A DNA stretch of 64,000 nucleotides from NCBI GenBank assembly GCA_003344405.1, contig NOWV01000072.1, forward strand, positions 186,001-250,000, read 5' to 3'. Below, in pieces: positions 52,401 to 64,000 of this stretch. The position numbers were made by a program, and so were the translations under genes. The DNA is from Trichoplax sp. H2. Its lineage: Eukaryota > Placozoa > Uniplacotomia > Trichoplacea. The notes under the pieces were generated by a model, which saw nothing but the letters and a program-made list of their open reading frames with translations, was not told where the DNA came from and did not search any database. Numbering within the stretch: the stretch's first letter is position 1; every line of letters begins with the position of its first letter.

Positions 52401-54612
52401 ATAAAATTAACTAAACTATTCATGTTTCTCGTTATCGAAACATCTTGTAGACCAAGCTTACGTGAATGGAATAAACTGAAGCGCCACGCTAATAAACTAG
52501 AAGAAATATTGCAGGAGAACGACATAAGGTAAAAATTTTCACGTCTACGGCAGATAATATTCATTTCCGTTGCATATTAAATTTAAAATAATCCGCAACA
52601 TAGTATAAAGGATAGAAAGAAAAATCAACATACACAAGACACGGTAGAAGACACCAACCTACAAAATTTAGTAAGTGCTACCACGGTTGTAAATAATTTA
52701 AATTTATTACTTTATGGATTTAGTAATTATGCCCTAAATTAGTCAATTGAATATCTTATTTTAAGGAAAATCAAATCAATAAAATGTCTCTGCTTAAGTG
52801 CCGTGATAACATCAAGGTAGTTGCCAAAAATGTAAAGTGATACGTACGAAAGATAGTACGACTACGAATTAATGCTATGTTTTATACTGTAAATAATGTA
52901 TCCCTCCGCCTATATTAAATATACAGAAAATCTGTACCTTTATGAAAATTGATGACTTTAACCGAATTTGGCCTCATCTAGATGGAATGGCATCTATTGC
53001 TGACACTTATAGGCTTATGGATAAGGTAATAACTAGAACATGCTATCGCATGGTCGATTTATTTTTCACTGAATTAATAATTTAGAATGTTCTGCTCTTT
53101 TAAATAGCTAATCCGTGCTGTCATCGAGCTTATAGCAGAAAGTGAATTACCGGATGTAAATGAAGGTATCCGGTTGCAGGGTCTTGATAACTTATGTGAG
53201 GAAAATTGGCATCACATTATACCTACTCTTAAAGCATGGATAAAGCAACTTCATGGTCTTCAGGTAGCTACACTCGACAAGTACAACATTCATATTTAGG
53301 ATGTTCTTAAATTACGTGTCATGACGCTCATTTAGTCACATGCAATAATCTCTTACTTCTGTATCTTAATTTCGCTTTCCCTTTTAATTTGCTCTATCAG
53401 GAATTACAGCAGTCAATTAATCGCCTAGCTTCTACGCTGCTGCCATGGCAAAGAGACGATATCGATATATTTAAAGATAAAGCTTTAACAGTAACCGAAA
53501 TTAATGCTGCTGTTGATGCCCTAACAAGACATGGCGAAGATAACGGAATCAACATTCAAGTTTGTATCATATATACCGTATTGCAATATTTGATTTTCTT
53601 TTTCGTACACTTAATGTACTACAGTATTTGCGATTTGTCGTGATCCGACATTTTAAGAAAAATACTGCTAACACCGCTACTGGATAATTACGATTGATTA
53701 ATGCAACAATCGAGCTTCGAATAATCGTTTTTAAACTACAAATCAATGATAGCATTTGTCGTCTACTCTGACCTCTGATTTTGAGAAATGATTACTATTG
53801 ATTTTAGGAATCAGAATCGGACCCTTCTCATCTAAAAATGCTGCAGACTGTGGTACAACATTTTCAAAAACTGTTTGACGTCAAAACTCTATCTGGTGTA
53901 TTTACTAGAATGAACGATATATACGTTAAGTTAAATGAAACATACAATATTTTACACTCCTTGAGAGAAACTTTAGGTTTAGGTAAGAGACTACGGTAGT
54001 TTATGAAAGTGCATATAGTACGCTCCTAGAGTAGCTTCTAGTAGTTCAGAAACGATCTCAAGTTTCCATTTTAATTACTAAATTCTTTTTACAATTTTTG
54101 TATTCAATTTGTACAGAAGAGAATTGCTTACCACGCACAATAGTTGCTGCAGTTTCGAAATTGGTTCAAATACATGATAATGCATCTTATAACCAGATAC
54201 AAAAGCTACTGGGTGTAAATGACTTAAAAGAGTAAGCAGTAATAGAGATATACCTTGGTTGCATATTGTAATATGCAGCTGAGTAAATGCTCGCATCTAA
54301 ATTTCGGCTTCTGATCATGTAATTAATAGAGTAATTTCCAGAATTAAACGATATGATAAATTTTTCCCTATTTTTGAAGCCATGGTGGAACAACTATTTA
54401 TCATACTTGGTAAGCTTGTTTACTCAGCTTAATAATTTTTTGCGATTTTTAGCGAATAGCAAGCACTATGCTTTAAATTACTCCGTTTATATACTAGCAT
54501 TAAGTATATTCATAAAAGTCTTTTTTATATTTCATATGTTATTTTACGGGAAGATGTTAACGATATCATGCAAATTGTTCCAGCTGTCAGACGCATAAAA
54601 TTGCAAGTTTGA
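49455..54612 (+). CDS. CEP70: Centrosomal protein of 70 kDa (CEP70)
   Basis: Coiled-coil protein of the centrosome and basal body, known in vertebrates to bind gamma-tubulin and to be needed for microtubule organisation and cilia. Exons: 49455-49506, 49828-49923, 50463-50586, 50960-51007, 51118-51291, 51502-51587, 51701-51769, 51887-52082, 52190-52278, 52451-52528, 52604-52670, 52927-53025, 53108-53263, 53401-53559, 53808-53982, 54117-54231, 54342-54409, 54554-54612. About 636 aa (human 597). Matches to human CEP70: WNSINRSLRHHGLQPISFL near the N-terminus, IQELI, the RPSLREW block, STLLPW, VVQHFQKLFDV, GVFTRMNDIY and the C-terminal IVPAVRRIK. The exon ending at 50586 (phase 2) does not fit the next at 50960 (phase 0), so a microexon of length 1 mod 3, or a sequence error, is missing there. 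All other junctions fit. Confidence 0.91.
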
Positions 54613-55660
54613 CCGAGATTCACTTATTATACATCTGAATCTATCTTCCGGAAGGATAAAAATGTGATTGCACCGAGGCAAATTAACGTAGTAGAATGGC
54701 CAGATACATTTTAAACAATTTAAAATTGACTATATGAAAATAATGGAGCTTGAATCAACATGCAATAGAAACTTTCGATTATAGTATGGCACAACCGCCC
54801 TTGCTTGCTACCAACCGACATTATTCACTAAAGACACTTTTAATAAATAATTAGCATTAAAGGGAAGTAAATTCATTACATGAAGGGATAATATCCATGA
54901 CTCAATGACTGATGATTGCTAGCGGCAACGGTAGTAAAATTACAATCACGTATCGCATTATTTACTTAGATTTATATGATAAATCAGAATTTTTAAATGA
55001 AGATATTTATTATGAGTTTCGAAGGCTTTTTCTTACTTTCCTGTATGTTTCACTAATATAATATATTAACTTCTTACGCTACGTAAAGTTACCCATAGCG
55101 TGATAGAGTTTCGTAATACATCTGAATTGCGACACCCTGATTCATCACTTAAAATCTCTATCTCTCTCTGTATATATACATATATACAAGTATGACAGGC
55201 GAATAAATGCCACTAATGCTGCTGTGAACGTTTAATATTTAAAGTAGTAAATATTTGCTATTACTTCATATAATATTGTGTAATGGAAGCAAAACAATAG
55301 TGTCTGCAATAAATCACTATCTACCTCTATCATAAACTATTTTACAATAAGAGACTTTTTTATTTATATTCTTAATAATTAAAAGGACATTTTGCAAGTA
55401 CGGGATAATAGTTCGTTTCTATTAATTTTATTTTATCACAGCTGGTTCCGTCTGTAACTATCCGTATGATTACAATTATAGTTATCCAATTTCTTTAGTT
55501 GATTGCTTAGCATTGTTTTCTATCACTCACTCAAAATAACTGGCTTGTTGATAGCGACAAGATATGTCTGGGTTCAGGTGAATTTAAGAACAAGTTTGGC
55601 CAAATACCTGAATATGATAACAATAATGCCGCAGTTCGTCTATAGCACAAAAGGCTGGTC
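54613..55660. other. 3' flank of CEP70
   Basis: AT-rich non-coding sequence following the CEP70 stop. A TCTCTCTC/TATATATA simple stretch lies at about 55160-55190. No gene or RNA was recognised. Confidence 0.45.
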
Positions 55661-55680
55661 ATAATTAGGGATGAGAAATT

Positions 55681-55950
55681 CATAGTTGCTACTTATCTCT
55701 GCTGCACTGCGTGATACCATTCTTTATCGTTGCCTAATGTTCTATACTAAATCATTTTTAATTATAAATGTTCTCTGTCTGTCGTCATGAAAATAAATTG
55801 GCAAAACCGCTAACTCATAGTCGTTACTTACCGCCTCTGCACAACTTGACACTATTTTTGGTCATTGCTTAATGTGCTATACCAAATCATTTTTAATTGT
55901 AACTAACCTCTGTGTATAGCTGTGAAAATAAATTGACGAAAATCACTATT
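55681..55950. repeat. Two-copy tandem duplication, 135-bp unit
   Basis: Copies start at 55681 (CATAGTTGCTACTTA) and 55816 (CATAGTCGTTACTTA). Both contain CTCTGC, CATTGCTTAATG or its variant, CTATAC, AAATCATTTTTAATT and TGAAAATAAATTG. Diverged intergenic duplication, non-coding. Confidence 0.65.
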
Positions 55951-58225
55951 TGCATATGGCTAAGTACGACAATAACAATAACTGATGGGTTAGTTGGCTA
56001 TAAACTCTTGCAATACTGTAAACGATTAATTCTCTGAAGGACAGCCTCTTATTAGTTGATTAGTCCGTAAAATGTTTAATAGTGGGCTTTACCTAATTTT
56101 TGGCAATATTTAGAAAAGAAGCGATCAAATTAGTCATTGCAGCTACGCAAGGAAACACTGCTGGAAGCCCATAATCTGTTAAATTGTGTAAATAGTTAAA
56201 CATTATTACCTGGTTTACCGGCTGATCTTATCTTACAATGCTTTGAATCAAGTATAAGTAAATGATGATACATAAATTATTACCTCTTTCCCATCAGTAC
56301 TAATTAAGGGCGGTGATAGCCGCTAGTTATTAAGCAATGCAGCTATGATTGAAATCAAATGAATTGGTTTATTTAAATTTAAAGGCTTCCAATTTTTGCA
56401 ACACATCATTATTCTGTTTAATAATTGATAGTTGTTAGTTAGTCCTTAATTTGTCTATTCATCTTTTAGAACAACTGTATCACTAAGCTATAGATTATTA
56501 TTAAGAATTGAATAATTCATGGTTTAGCATATTAAATCGCTGGGAAATTGCCGCCGAAATAAAGCTTGTGCAGTAAATTGTATTCTACTAATCCAGTATC
56601 ATGTCCTATGTATGTAACTATACGCGTAAGAATAATTACATGCAATTACATAGTAGTGTGTATCACCAAGGTATCAGTAATGAAATTGCAACGACTTATT
56701 AAGTGCGAGATGAAGTATCAGCAAGTGCAGGTTATCCACGGTACTCTAAGTAAAATATTTTGTATGTACAGTAAATATAAAAGCATTATATACATATATA
56801 TATATATATGTATGATGGACAAGCTAATTAAGGTAGTCTTACCCATTAATTAGCACTAATAACTGTTTTAACTGGTTGATATCCAGCCAGTTAGCTAACT
56901 AATTGATTACTCTACTTGGATTCCCAAATTCATGCTACGCGTAACAATGTTTTAGTCATTTGTGAGAAATTAACTCTTACTAGCAATGAAAAAGTGCCCA
57001 CATTGAAGACTAAAGTATAGCGTTATATCCTCTGGTTGATTCATTTGCTTGGGAACGCCGTCGATGAGCCTACCGGTAGATTGCTTCAAGAGATTTGTAC
57101 AGCTTTTAGTAATGAAAGATATTATCATACTTTTATGAGTCCATGATGCATCAGATAATAATTTATAATCTCATTGATCGCAGACTACAAACTGTGCAAC
57201 CAAATTACCACAGTATATTATTCTGTGAAATGATACACTGATTAACTTGCATCTCTTCAATTCCGAAGGCTGATGCACTTTACCTAGCTAATACTGAATC
57301 ATGCATTATCCTAAACATGAAGGCGTCATACGAACGATTTTAATTGCACCGTGATTTTCAGAACTGTAATCATATCATTGAATTTGACACTTAGGCTTTT
57401 TACTGAAATATTTTAAAGTTTTTAACTAAGGCGTATTAGCCTGGTAGAGGTGTAAGTCTAAGGTTAAGAATGATCTTATGAGCGGCTATTTTATGAATTA
57501 ATTTTAATAACCACCTCCATTGCAGTACACAATAGGCTTCTACTCGTGATTTTTAGCAATTGTGTCAATTTCATCATTTGTAATAAATTGACTCATGAGA
57601 TATTTGCTATATATCCACTATACATAACGGTACCGATATCATCAAAGAACTAAGGTTATTAACGATAAAACGAATCGTGTATTAACTTGCTCGCCATGAG
57701 TCGCTAGTATCTATTTTTTCGCTAATTTCCTTCTTGGCCTTAAATCAGCTGGTTATTTTTTTTTTAATATTATCGTCTTGTACACTTATGTTAGCCATGT
57801 TCAGTACATCGTATAGTATCAGAAATGATGAACCCAATTGAAAGAATTAAGCGCCACCTACAGGCTACAGTTGCAGCTGTTGTTTATCGCTATGGTAACA
57901 TTGGGAAAAAGGAATCGCACGCCATTGTCCATCTCTACTAGTAATGGGTTCTACAAATAACTATTGTAATGATGATAGTGAGTACTGTATAATAATAATT
58001 AACTATTGTAATTTAATGCATACTATTCATATCAGCGTTTCTGGGAAAAGGATCTTAATTAGAAGGTCAGAATCTGAATAAGCATGCATGGTCACCTTCT
58101 CGAACTCGCTTGGATAGTATATAGTCTTTCGTCTTCATTATTATTATTATGATCCCATTTCTGACTTGAGTACGATAGAGTCATATAGAAATTAGAAATA
58201 TCAAAGGAAAATACATCAAATAACC
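55951..58225. other. Intergenic, CEP70 to SLC34
   Basis: About 2.3 kb with no recognised gene. A (TA)n stretch lies at about 56790-56810. Otherwise AT-rich background with no strong repeat or open frame. Confidence 0.45.
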
Positions 58226-59120
58226 AAAAATATTGTCTATAACCCTACTATAACCGTATCATCAGACGTCAATATGATGTTTAGTTGCATCATAGTTTAA
58301 CTTTATTAGTAATTGGAAATAAAGTATTACGAAATTTGAAAATGGAGCTAGCCGCCCTTGCCTTCATTGAGTTGAGAGAAACCGGTTTGGCCGGTTTAAT
58401 TATAACACTGTGCGCAGTCTACTAGACTGACGATATCAACATTCCTTTGTCCGAGTTTTCTTTCATGGCTTACATACCGTACTGTACAGTACTGTACAGT
58501 ACTGTAGAAAAGCGCGTACTCAACTAATGGAGTGGATCTTCTATAGTGTTATACAGTATACAGTATATGCATAGTCCTATACTGTCTCTACAGTGTGCAT
58601 CAAAGTATTTTATCGCTTTGAAAAGCATCAACCAGTGATCTTAATAAGTAAATACTGATTAAATCATTCTATTATAGCTTTACTGTATTTTTAAAGAAAA
58701 ATATTGCCCGAAAGTGACAAAATGTTATGATACACCCGTGTACTTTGCCACAGTCATCTAATACTGTGTACTGTATACTGGATACTGTGAAGCGGCAATT
58801 TGGATCCTTCATTCCACGTGAACGTGACGTCACAACGCCCGTTATCATCAAATGGGTTCCACGCGCTCGACTGGTAGTCTTGATGGTTAGTCTAATAACC
58901 TTAATAATAACTTAACCAGAAATGGACAATGGTGCTAATATTGGAGACCCTAGAAGGTCAATCAAATCCTTTACATACCGTACTATACTGTACCTACTAA
59001 GTACCGTACGGGTCCATACTGTACGCCCAGTAAATTAAATTGTCTAATTAGGAAAAAGTGCGTGCATTGTACTGTAATTTGCTGTCCACGTGGTGCGGTG
59101 GCCTGATGAATCAACCCTTA
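58226..59120. repeat. Block A, 5' flank of SLC34, near-identical to 60639-61512
   Basis: This 895-bp block immediately upstream of SLC34 exon 1 is repeated almost base for base at 60639-61512. Differences are concentrated in the CTGTAC-rich stretch near 58474-58506 (much longer in the other copy) and in a segment of about 130 bp at roughly 58592-58730 that only this copy has. Being next to exon 1, this copy is likely in its true place. Confidence 0.9.
58815..58832. promoter_or_regulatory. E-box plus palindromic CRE upstream of SLC34
   Basis: CACGTG at 58815-58820 is followed by TGACGTCA at 58825-58832, a perfect cAMP-response-element palindrome, about 335 bp before the first ATG of SLC34. 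Both are kept unchanged in the second haplotype-like copy (61202-61207 and 61212-61219). The placement suggests a promoter element bound by bHLH and CREB/ATF-type factors. This is motif evidence only. Confidence 0.4.
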
Positions 59121-59165
59121 TAAATTGCTGGAATTTATTCAATTCACTTGCATTCATTGCAGCGT

Positions 59166-62100
59166 ATGCTCGAGTTTTGCCTTGACCAAAAAGTAAAATT
59201 GTCTGTGCGCTTTTGGCCGTCCTTCAGATCAATTTTGGACTTTTTCAACTTTTCTGAATCCTGCAACCGCTACATCAAGACACAAATGGGAGTAAAGAGT
59301 GAAAGAAATGGCAGCGTTAATGCAACCAAGAAGCTTGAATTGAGCGACATCGAAATGAATAGCAATGTAGGTTAAATTTTCGATCAAAGGCCATACAATT
59401 GCCTTTTTTCTTTTTACTTTACTGCAGTACTAGCGATTGAGCGCGAAGTTAGTAGTGCTTTTCACAGTTGATTCATCTCTATGACATAAGATGACCAGTT
59501 TATTCTGCTACTTTCATCCTCTGTAATCTTTCGATAACATAGAAACTATTTTGACTTATCTTGTCGTGTAGGAAAAGCAACTTTCAGAAAAAGAAAAGTA
59601 TTTTCAAGATGAGCAAAGTGAAGACTACGATCCTTGGCGCGCTCCTGAGCTCGTCGATAATTCACCGGCTTGGTCAGGTAAAAAGATGTAGAATTGTATA
59701 GCAAATATAGTACGATCACAAGAATAATTTTATAAGCGTCAATTGGGGATAAATGCTAGAAGATAACGCTACTTTTAGACTTCAGTGAAGCGCCATTGCC
59801 CAGTTGACACAGAAGAAAAAATCAAATTCGTAGTGTTTGCCAACTTTCGTTTTTTCATTAATTAAAAAGTACCACATAGCATTCACTATGAACTTAGCGG
59901 ACCGTTAGTCACCTGCCCACTCGTGAATTAAATATTCACTTTACTTTACGGGTGACGTTGCAGCGTATGAATTTTGAATGATCTCTTGTATGTTCTTAGT
60001 GACGCTAGTATTAAAAAGTAAAAAGTATTGCTGTACTGTACAGTGGACAGTCATACGTGCGGTACAGAACAGTAATTTAATATTCGGGTGTTGTGCGGAT
60101 GTGGACATTTCATAGACAGTACAGTGCTGTACAATGGTAACAGTTAATAAATTAATTCTATTGTATACAGTATTGTACTATACCGAAGTAGTAGTAGTAC
60201 TATAGTAAAACACTAGCTGTGAATTTTGACGCCGCTACAGTACAGACAGACATTTTTACGCGCGTAAAATATCTCATTCAAGATGCCCTCAGATCATTTA
60301 TTTCTACACAGTAATTTTAACGCAGACAACCTAGACAAGCAACCTATATTAATTAGCATTATGCTTTTGGTACTACTACGAGACGTATTACATAAGTAAT
60401 CAGGAAGACAAATACAACAGTTCATTAGTAAACCGTCGTCGACTTTTTTAAGATATCCAAGAACAATACCCCACCGTAAAATTTGAAATGGTTGCTATAA
60501 CAACTTTCGCTCACGTCATTCTGGGTTCGGAAAAGTATCGTAGAGTACAACATTTAGGCGCGAGTTTTTCAATTTATTTATAAAGTGTGGTAAACTTTTA
60601 AATGAAGCCAACGAATGCNNNNNNNNNNNNNNNNNNNNAAAAATATTGTCTATAACCCTACTATAACCGTATCATCAGACGTCAATATGATGTTTAGTTG
60701 CATCATAGTTTAACTTTATTAGTAATTGGAAATAAAGTATTACGAAATTTGAAAATGGAGCTAGCCGCCCTTGCCTTCATTGAGTTGAGAGAAACCGGTT
60801 TGGCCGGTTTAATTATAACACTGTGCGCAGTCTGCTAGACTGACGATATCAACATTCCTTTGTCCGAGTTTTCTTTCATGGCTTACTGTACACTGTACAG
60901 TACTGTACATACCGTACTGTACTGTACAGTACACTTGACCATGTACAGTACTTTACAGCATACAGTAGTACTGTATACTGTATACTGTACTGTAGAAAAG
61001 CGCGTACTCAACTAATGGAGTGGATCTTCTATAGTGTTATACAGTATACAGTACTGTATATGCATAGTCCTATACTGTCTATACTGTACAGTACACCTTG
61101 TACTTTGCCACAGTCATCTAATACTGTGTACTGTACACTGTACAGTACAGTACAGTACTGTATACTGGATACTGTGAAGCGGCAATTTGGATCCTTCATT
61201 CCACGTGAACGTGACGTCACGACGCCCGTTATCATCAAATGGGTTCCACGCGCTCGACTGGTAGTCTTGATGGTTAGTCTAATAACCTTAAATTAATAAT
61301 AACTTAACCAGAAATGGACAATGGTGCTAATATTGGAGACCCTAGAAGGTCAATCAAATCCTTTACATACCGTACTATACTGTACCTACTAAGTACCGTA
61401 CGGGTCCATACTGTACGCCTAGTAAATTAAATTGTCTAATTAGGAAAAAGTGCGTGCATTGTACTGTAATTTGCTGTCCACGTGGTGCGGTGGCCTGATG
61501 AATCAACCCTTANNNNNNNNNNNNNNNNNNNNATTGGGGATAAATGCTAGAAGATAACGCTACTTTCAGACTTAAGTGAAGCGCCATTGCTTAGTTAACA
61601 CAGAAGAAAAAATCAAATTCGTTGTATTTGCCAACTTTCGTTTTTTATTAATTAAAAAGTACCACATAGCATTCACTATGAACTTAGCGGACCGTTAGTC
61701 ACCTGCCCACTCGTGAATTAAATATTCACTTTACTTCACGGGTGACGTTGCAGCGTATGAATTTTGAATGATCTCTTGTATGTTCTTAGTGACGCTAGTA
61801 TTAAAAAGTATTGCTGTACTGTACAGTGTACAGTGGACAGTCATACGTGCGGTACAGAACAGTAATTTAATATTCGGGTGTTGTGCGGATGTGGACATTT
61901 CATAGACAGTACAGTGCTGTACAATGGTAACAGTTAATTAATTAATTCTACTGTATACAGTATTGTACTGTACCGAAGTAGTAGTAGTAGTACTAGTACT
62001 ATAGTAAAACACTAGCTGTGAATTTTGACGCCGCTACAGTACAGACAGATATTTTTACGCGCGTAAAATATCTCATTCAAGATGCCCTCAGATCATTTAT

Positions 62101-64000
62101 TTCTACACAGTAATTTTAACGCAGACAACCTATATTAGCATTATGCTTTTGGTACTACTACGAGACGTATTACATAAGTAATCAGGAAGACAAATACAAC
62201 AGTTCATTAGTAAACCGTCGTCGACTTTTTTAAGGTATCCAAGAACAATACCCTTCCGTAAAATTTGAAACGGTTGCTATAACAACTTTCGCTCACGTCA
62301 TTCTGGGTTCGGAAAAGTATCGTAGAGTACAACATTTAGGCGCGAGTTTTTCAATTTATTTATAAAGTGTGGTAAACTTTTAAATGAAGCCAACGAATGC
62401 GATTGCCATTAGAATACAGTACAGTAGTATAATGTGGATAATGGAATACTGTTAGATTGTACAATTGCATACTTGTTTTCGGTATCTTATAGTAATTCCA
62501 TTAACGTCAAATTATTTTAATCACACAATCTGGCGATAGAACTCAACAATGTGCAAAGGATACAAAGAGTTTTGTTTTGGATTTTTCGTATCGCTGTCGT
62601 TTTGGGGTCGCTTTACCTATTCATCTGTTCTCTGAGTTTGCTGTCAGACTCTTTCAGACTTTTGGGAGGAAAGGCTGCTGGAGAAGCATTGGATTCAGAA
62701 GGAATTGTCTCAAATCCGATAGCAGGTTTGATGCTTGGCATTTTAGTTACGGTGCTGGTACAAAGCTCGTCAACCTCAACGTCTATTGTCGTAACCATGG
62801 TTGGTGCAGAAAGTAAGTTATACCTTTCTTCAAATATCGTATTGCCAGATACTTAAAACAAATTTTGTATTGTATTTCAGTTCTTACAGTTAGCAACGCA
62901 ATTCCTATCATCATGGGTGCAAACATAGGAACTTCTGTTACTAATACGATTGTATCACTGGCACAATCTCCCAATCGCGACGAGTTCCGCCGTGCATTTG
63001 GTGGCGCAACGGTTCATGACATGTTCAACTGGTTAAGTGTCATAGTTTTACTACCCATAGAAATTATCACTCACTATTTATATTGGTTGTCCCTTGCTCT
63101 AACTAGCGGTATCAAAGGAGACAGTAACGCGAAGCAAGATTTATTAAAGGCTCTCACGAGTCCTTTTACTAAGCTTATAATTCAGCTTGATAAAAACGTA
63201 ATTACCAACATAGCCATTGGTCAGAAGGAGTACCTCAACAAAAGCCTAATCAAATCTAGTTGTGGTTCTGTGGTACGAATTGTTCCGATGAATGTTTCAT
63301 CCTTAGTTAATGTTACCAATGAAACGAGTGGGGAAACTACGCTAGAAATGGTCTATGAATCTGTGAATGTTAGCCAAGCTGCTAAGAAGCATTGTAGATT
63401 CCTCTTCGCAAATACTGGCATGAGTGATCCCGTGATAGGGATTATCCTATTAATAGCCTCCGTTGTGCTCCTGTGTGTTTGTCTAATTCTCCTTGTAAAG
63501 TGCTTGCAATCCATGATGAAGGGTCATGTCGCAAAAATTATAAAGAAAACTATCAATGCAGATTTCCCTGGTAGATGGAGTGTTTTGACTGGCTATGTGT
63601 TTATGCTTGTGGGTGCTGGAGTAACAATCATCGTGCAGTCATCTTCCGTTTTCACGTCAACAATTACTCCTTTAGTCGGTATCGGAGTGATAGAATTAGA
63701 TAGAATGTATCCGTTGACATTGGGTTCGAATATCGGTACTACAACAACTGGTGTTCTTGCTGCTTTAGCAACAAAGACAGGATTACATAATGCTATGCAA
63801 ATCGCAATATGTCACCTGTTCTTTAATATTTCTGGAATTCTGGTCTGGTATCCGATACCATTTATGCGCAGAATACCGATAAAATTGGCAAAGTTTATGG
63901 GTAACACTACTGCCAAGTACCGTTGGTTCGCTGTTGCATACTTGGTCTTTATGTTTTTTATCATCCCCGGAGCCATTCTTGGACTATCCTTAGCCGGATG
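59166..64000 (+). CDS. SLC34: SLC34-type sodium-dependent phosphate cotransporter (3' partial)
   Basis: Apical-membrane Na/phosphate symporter of the SLC34 (NaPi-II) family. Exons: 59166-59366 (ATG 59166, or 59286 for a shorter N-terminus), 59572-59677, 62540-62812, 62881 to the window end; phases 0, 1, 1 fit. The N-terminus has DPWRAPEL, matching the family DPW.LPEL. Membrane part: SNPIAGLMLGILVTVLVQ, then the first QSSS repeat motif (from 62761), then IPIIMGANIGTS. An extracellular loop with several NxS/T sites (about 63290-63390) and the second QSSSVFTSTI motif (about 63635) follow, then LGSNIGTTTT and CHLFFNISGILVWYPIPF. The Asp in ATVHDMFNW is present, as in electrogenic NaPi-IIa/b and unlike electroneutral IIc, which has Gly. 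The coding region is cut just after GLSLAG, so roughly the last 100 residues lie outside. Intron 2 contains two assembly gaps and the duplicated blocks. Confidence 0.94.
59742..60618. repeat. Block B in SLC34 intron 2, near-identical to 61533-62400
   Basis: This 877-bp block ends at the first N gap and is repeated with few changes at 61533-62400, which then runs on into SLC34 exon 3. Small indels lie in GTA and CTGTAC stretches (for example about 60033-60070 and 60180-60200). Both copies end at the same word, GAAGCCAACGAATGC. Confidence 0.9.
60619..60638. other. Assembly gap (20 N)
   Basis: Twenty undetermined bases joining the end of block B to the start of the second copy of block A. The round length suggests a conventional gap of unknown or negative size. 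Confidence 0.98.
60639..61512. repeat. Block A', second copy of the SLC34 5' flank
   Basis: An 874-bp copy of 58226-59120 lying between two N gaps inside SLC34 intron 2. It contains a much longer CTGTAC/GTACAG array (60884-60995 and 61085-61165) and lacks the roughly 130-bp segment of block A. It stops at CAACCCTTA, exactly where exon 1 sequence would follow. Probably the other allele, misplaced. Confidence 0.88.
60884..61165. repeat. CTGTAC/GTACAG palindromic array
   Basis: Long runs made of the words CTGTAC, GTACAG, CAGTAC and TATACTG, which pair with themselves in many registers and can form extended hairpins. They are densest at 60884-60995 and 61085-61165. The matching part of block A (58474-58506) is far shorter, so length differs between the two copies. 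Confidence 0.8.
61513..61532. other. Assembly gap (20 N)
   Basis: Second run of twenty undetermined bases, between blocks A' and B'. In the other copy the corresponding interval (59121-59741) contains SLC34 exons 1 and 2. Confidence 0.98.
61533..62400. repeat. Block B', second copy of SLC34 intron 2 sequence
   Basis: An 868-bp copy of 59742-60618 that continues without a gap into the acceptor of SLC34 exon 3 (62540). Substitutions and microsatellite-size indels separate the copies, consistent with allelic variation. Confidence 0.9.

Noticed and set aside
56566-56853. 95-codon open frame at 56566
   Set aside because: It runs into a TA simple repeat (Ile-Tyr runs), has no domain and no splice partners.
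58727-58915. Open frame conserved in both copies at the SLC34 5' flank (also 61015-61296)
   Set aside because: Conservation is explained by the copies being allelic. The frame has no recognised domain, and the segment looks like promoter sequence with CRE and E-box.
59148-59165. SLC34 start at 59148
   Set aside because: The codon there is TTG; the first in-frame ATG is 59166.
58226-62400. Genuine tandem duplication of the SLC34 promoter and intron
   Set aside because: Block ends coincide with 20-N gaps and the exons are missing only from the second copy, which fits misplaced allelic contigs better.

Overview
The window reads as nuclear DNA of an early-branching animal, most likely a placozoan (Trichoplax-like). 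This is inference from AT-rich sequence, many short GT-AG introns in phase-conserved exons, and animal-type gene families (TRPA channel, MED8, CEP70, SLC34). Nothing bacterial, viral or CRISPR-like was recognised. Almost every gene is split, so I rebuilt exons from splice signals, codon phase and comparison between paralogues.

Layout. (1) 84-39572 on the + strand: three tandem TRPA1-type cation-channel genes. The first lacks its 5' end at the window edge; the other two are complete, with 25 exons each coding 1150 and 1146 aa. All three share nearly all exon boundaries and phases: an ankyrin domain, six membrane segments, a pore and a C-terminal coiled coil. A decayed copy of TRPA exon 1 lies alone at 10125-10312 between genes 1 and 2. 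(2) 40801-43631 on the - strand: a MED8 Mediator-subunit gene, with a 19-nt exon and a 123-bp minisatellite in its second intron. (3) 44080-45120: a block of about 215-bp tandem repeats. (4) 46245-47489 on the - strand: an intronless GT8 (glycogenin-like) glycosyltransferase. (5) 49455-54612 on the + strand: a CEP70 centrosomal coiled-coil gene with at least 18 exons. (6) 59166 to the window end on the + strand: an SLC34 sodium-phosphate cotransporter, whose 3' end is outside the window. Its 5' flank and second intron hold two near-identical blocks separated by 20-N gaps, which look like the second haplotype inserted in series by the assembler.

The genes do not form an operon or pathway. The only functional cluster is the TRPA array, probably a sensory-channel expansion by tandem duplication. 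All three channels keep only one of the three main electrophile-sensing cysteines of human TRPA1 and carry Glu instead of Asp in the pore filter. No wholly new biological system was recognised. The points most worth a second look are the divergent TRPA trio with its pseudo-exon, a pair of GC-richer stem-loop clusters (15268-15474 and about 26700-26945), a palindromic CTGTAC repeat family, and the haplotype-duplication artefact in SLC34.
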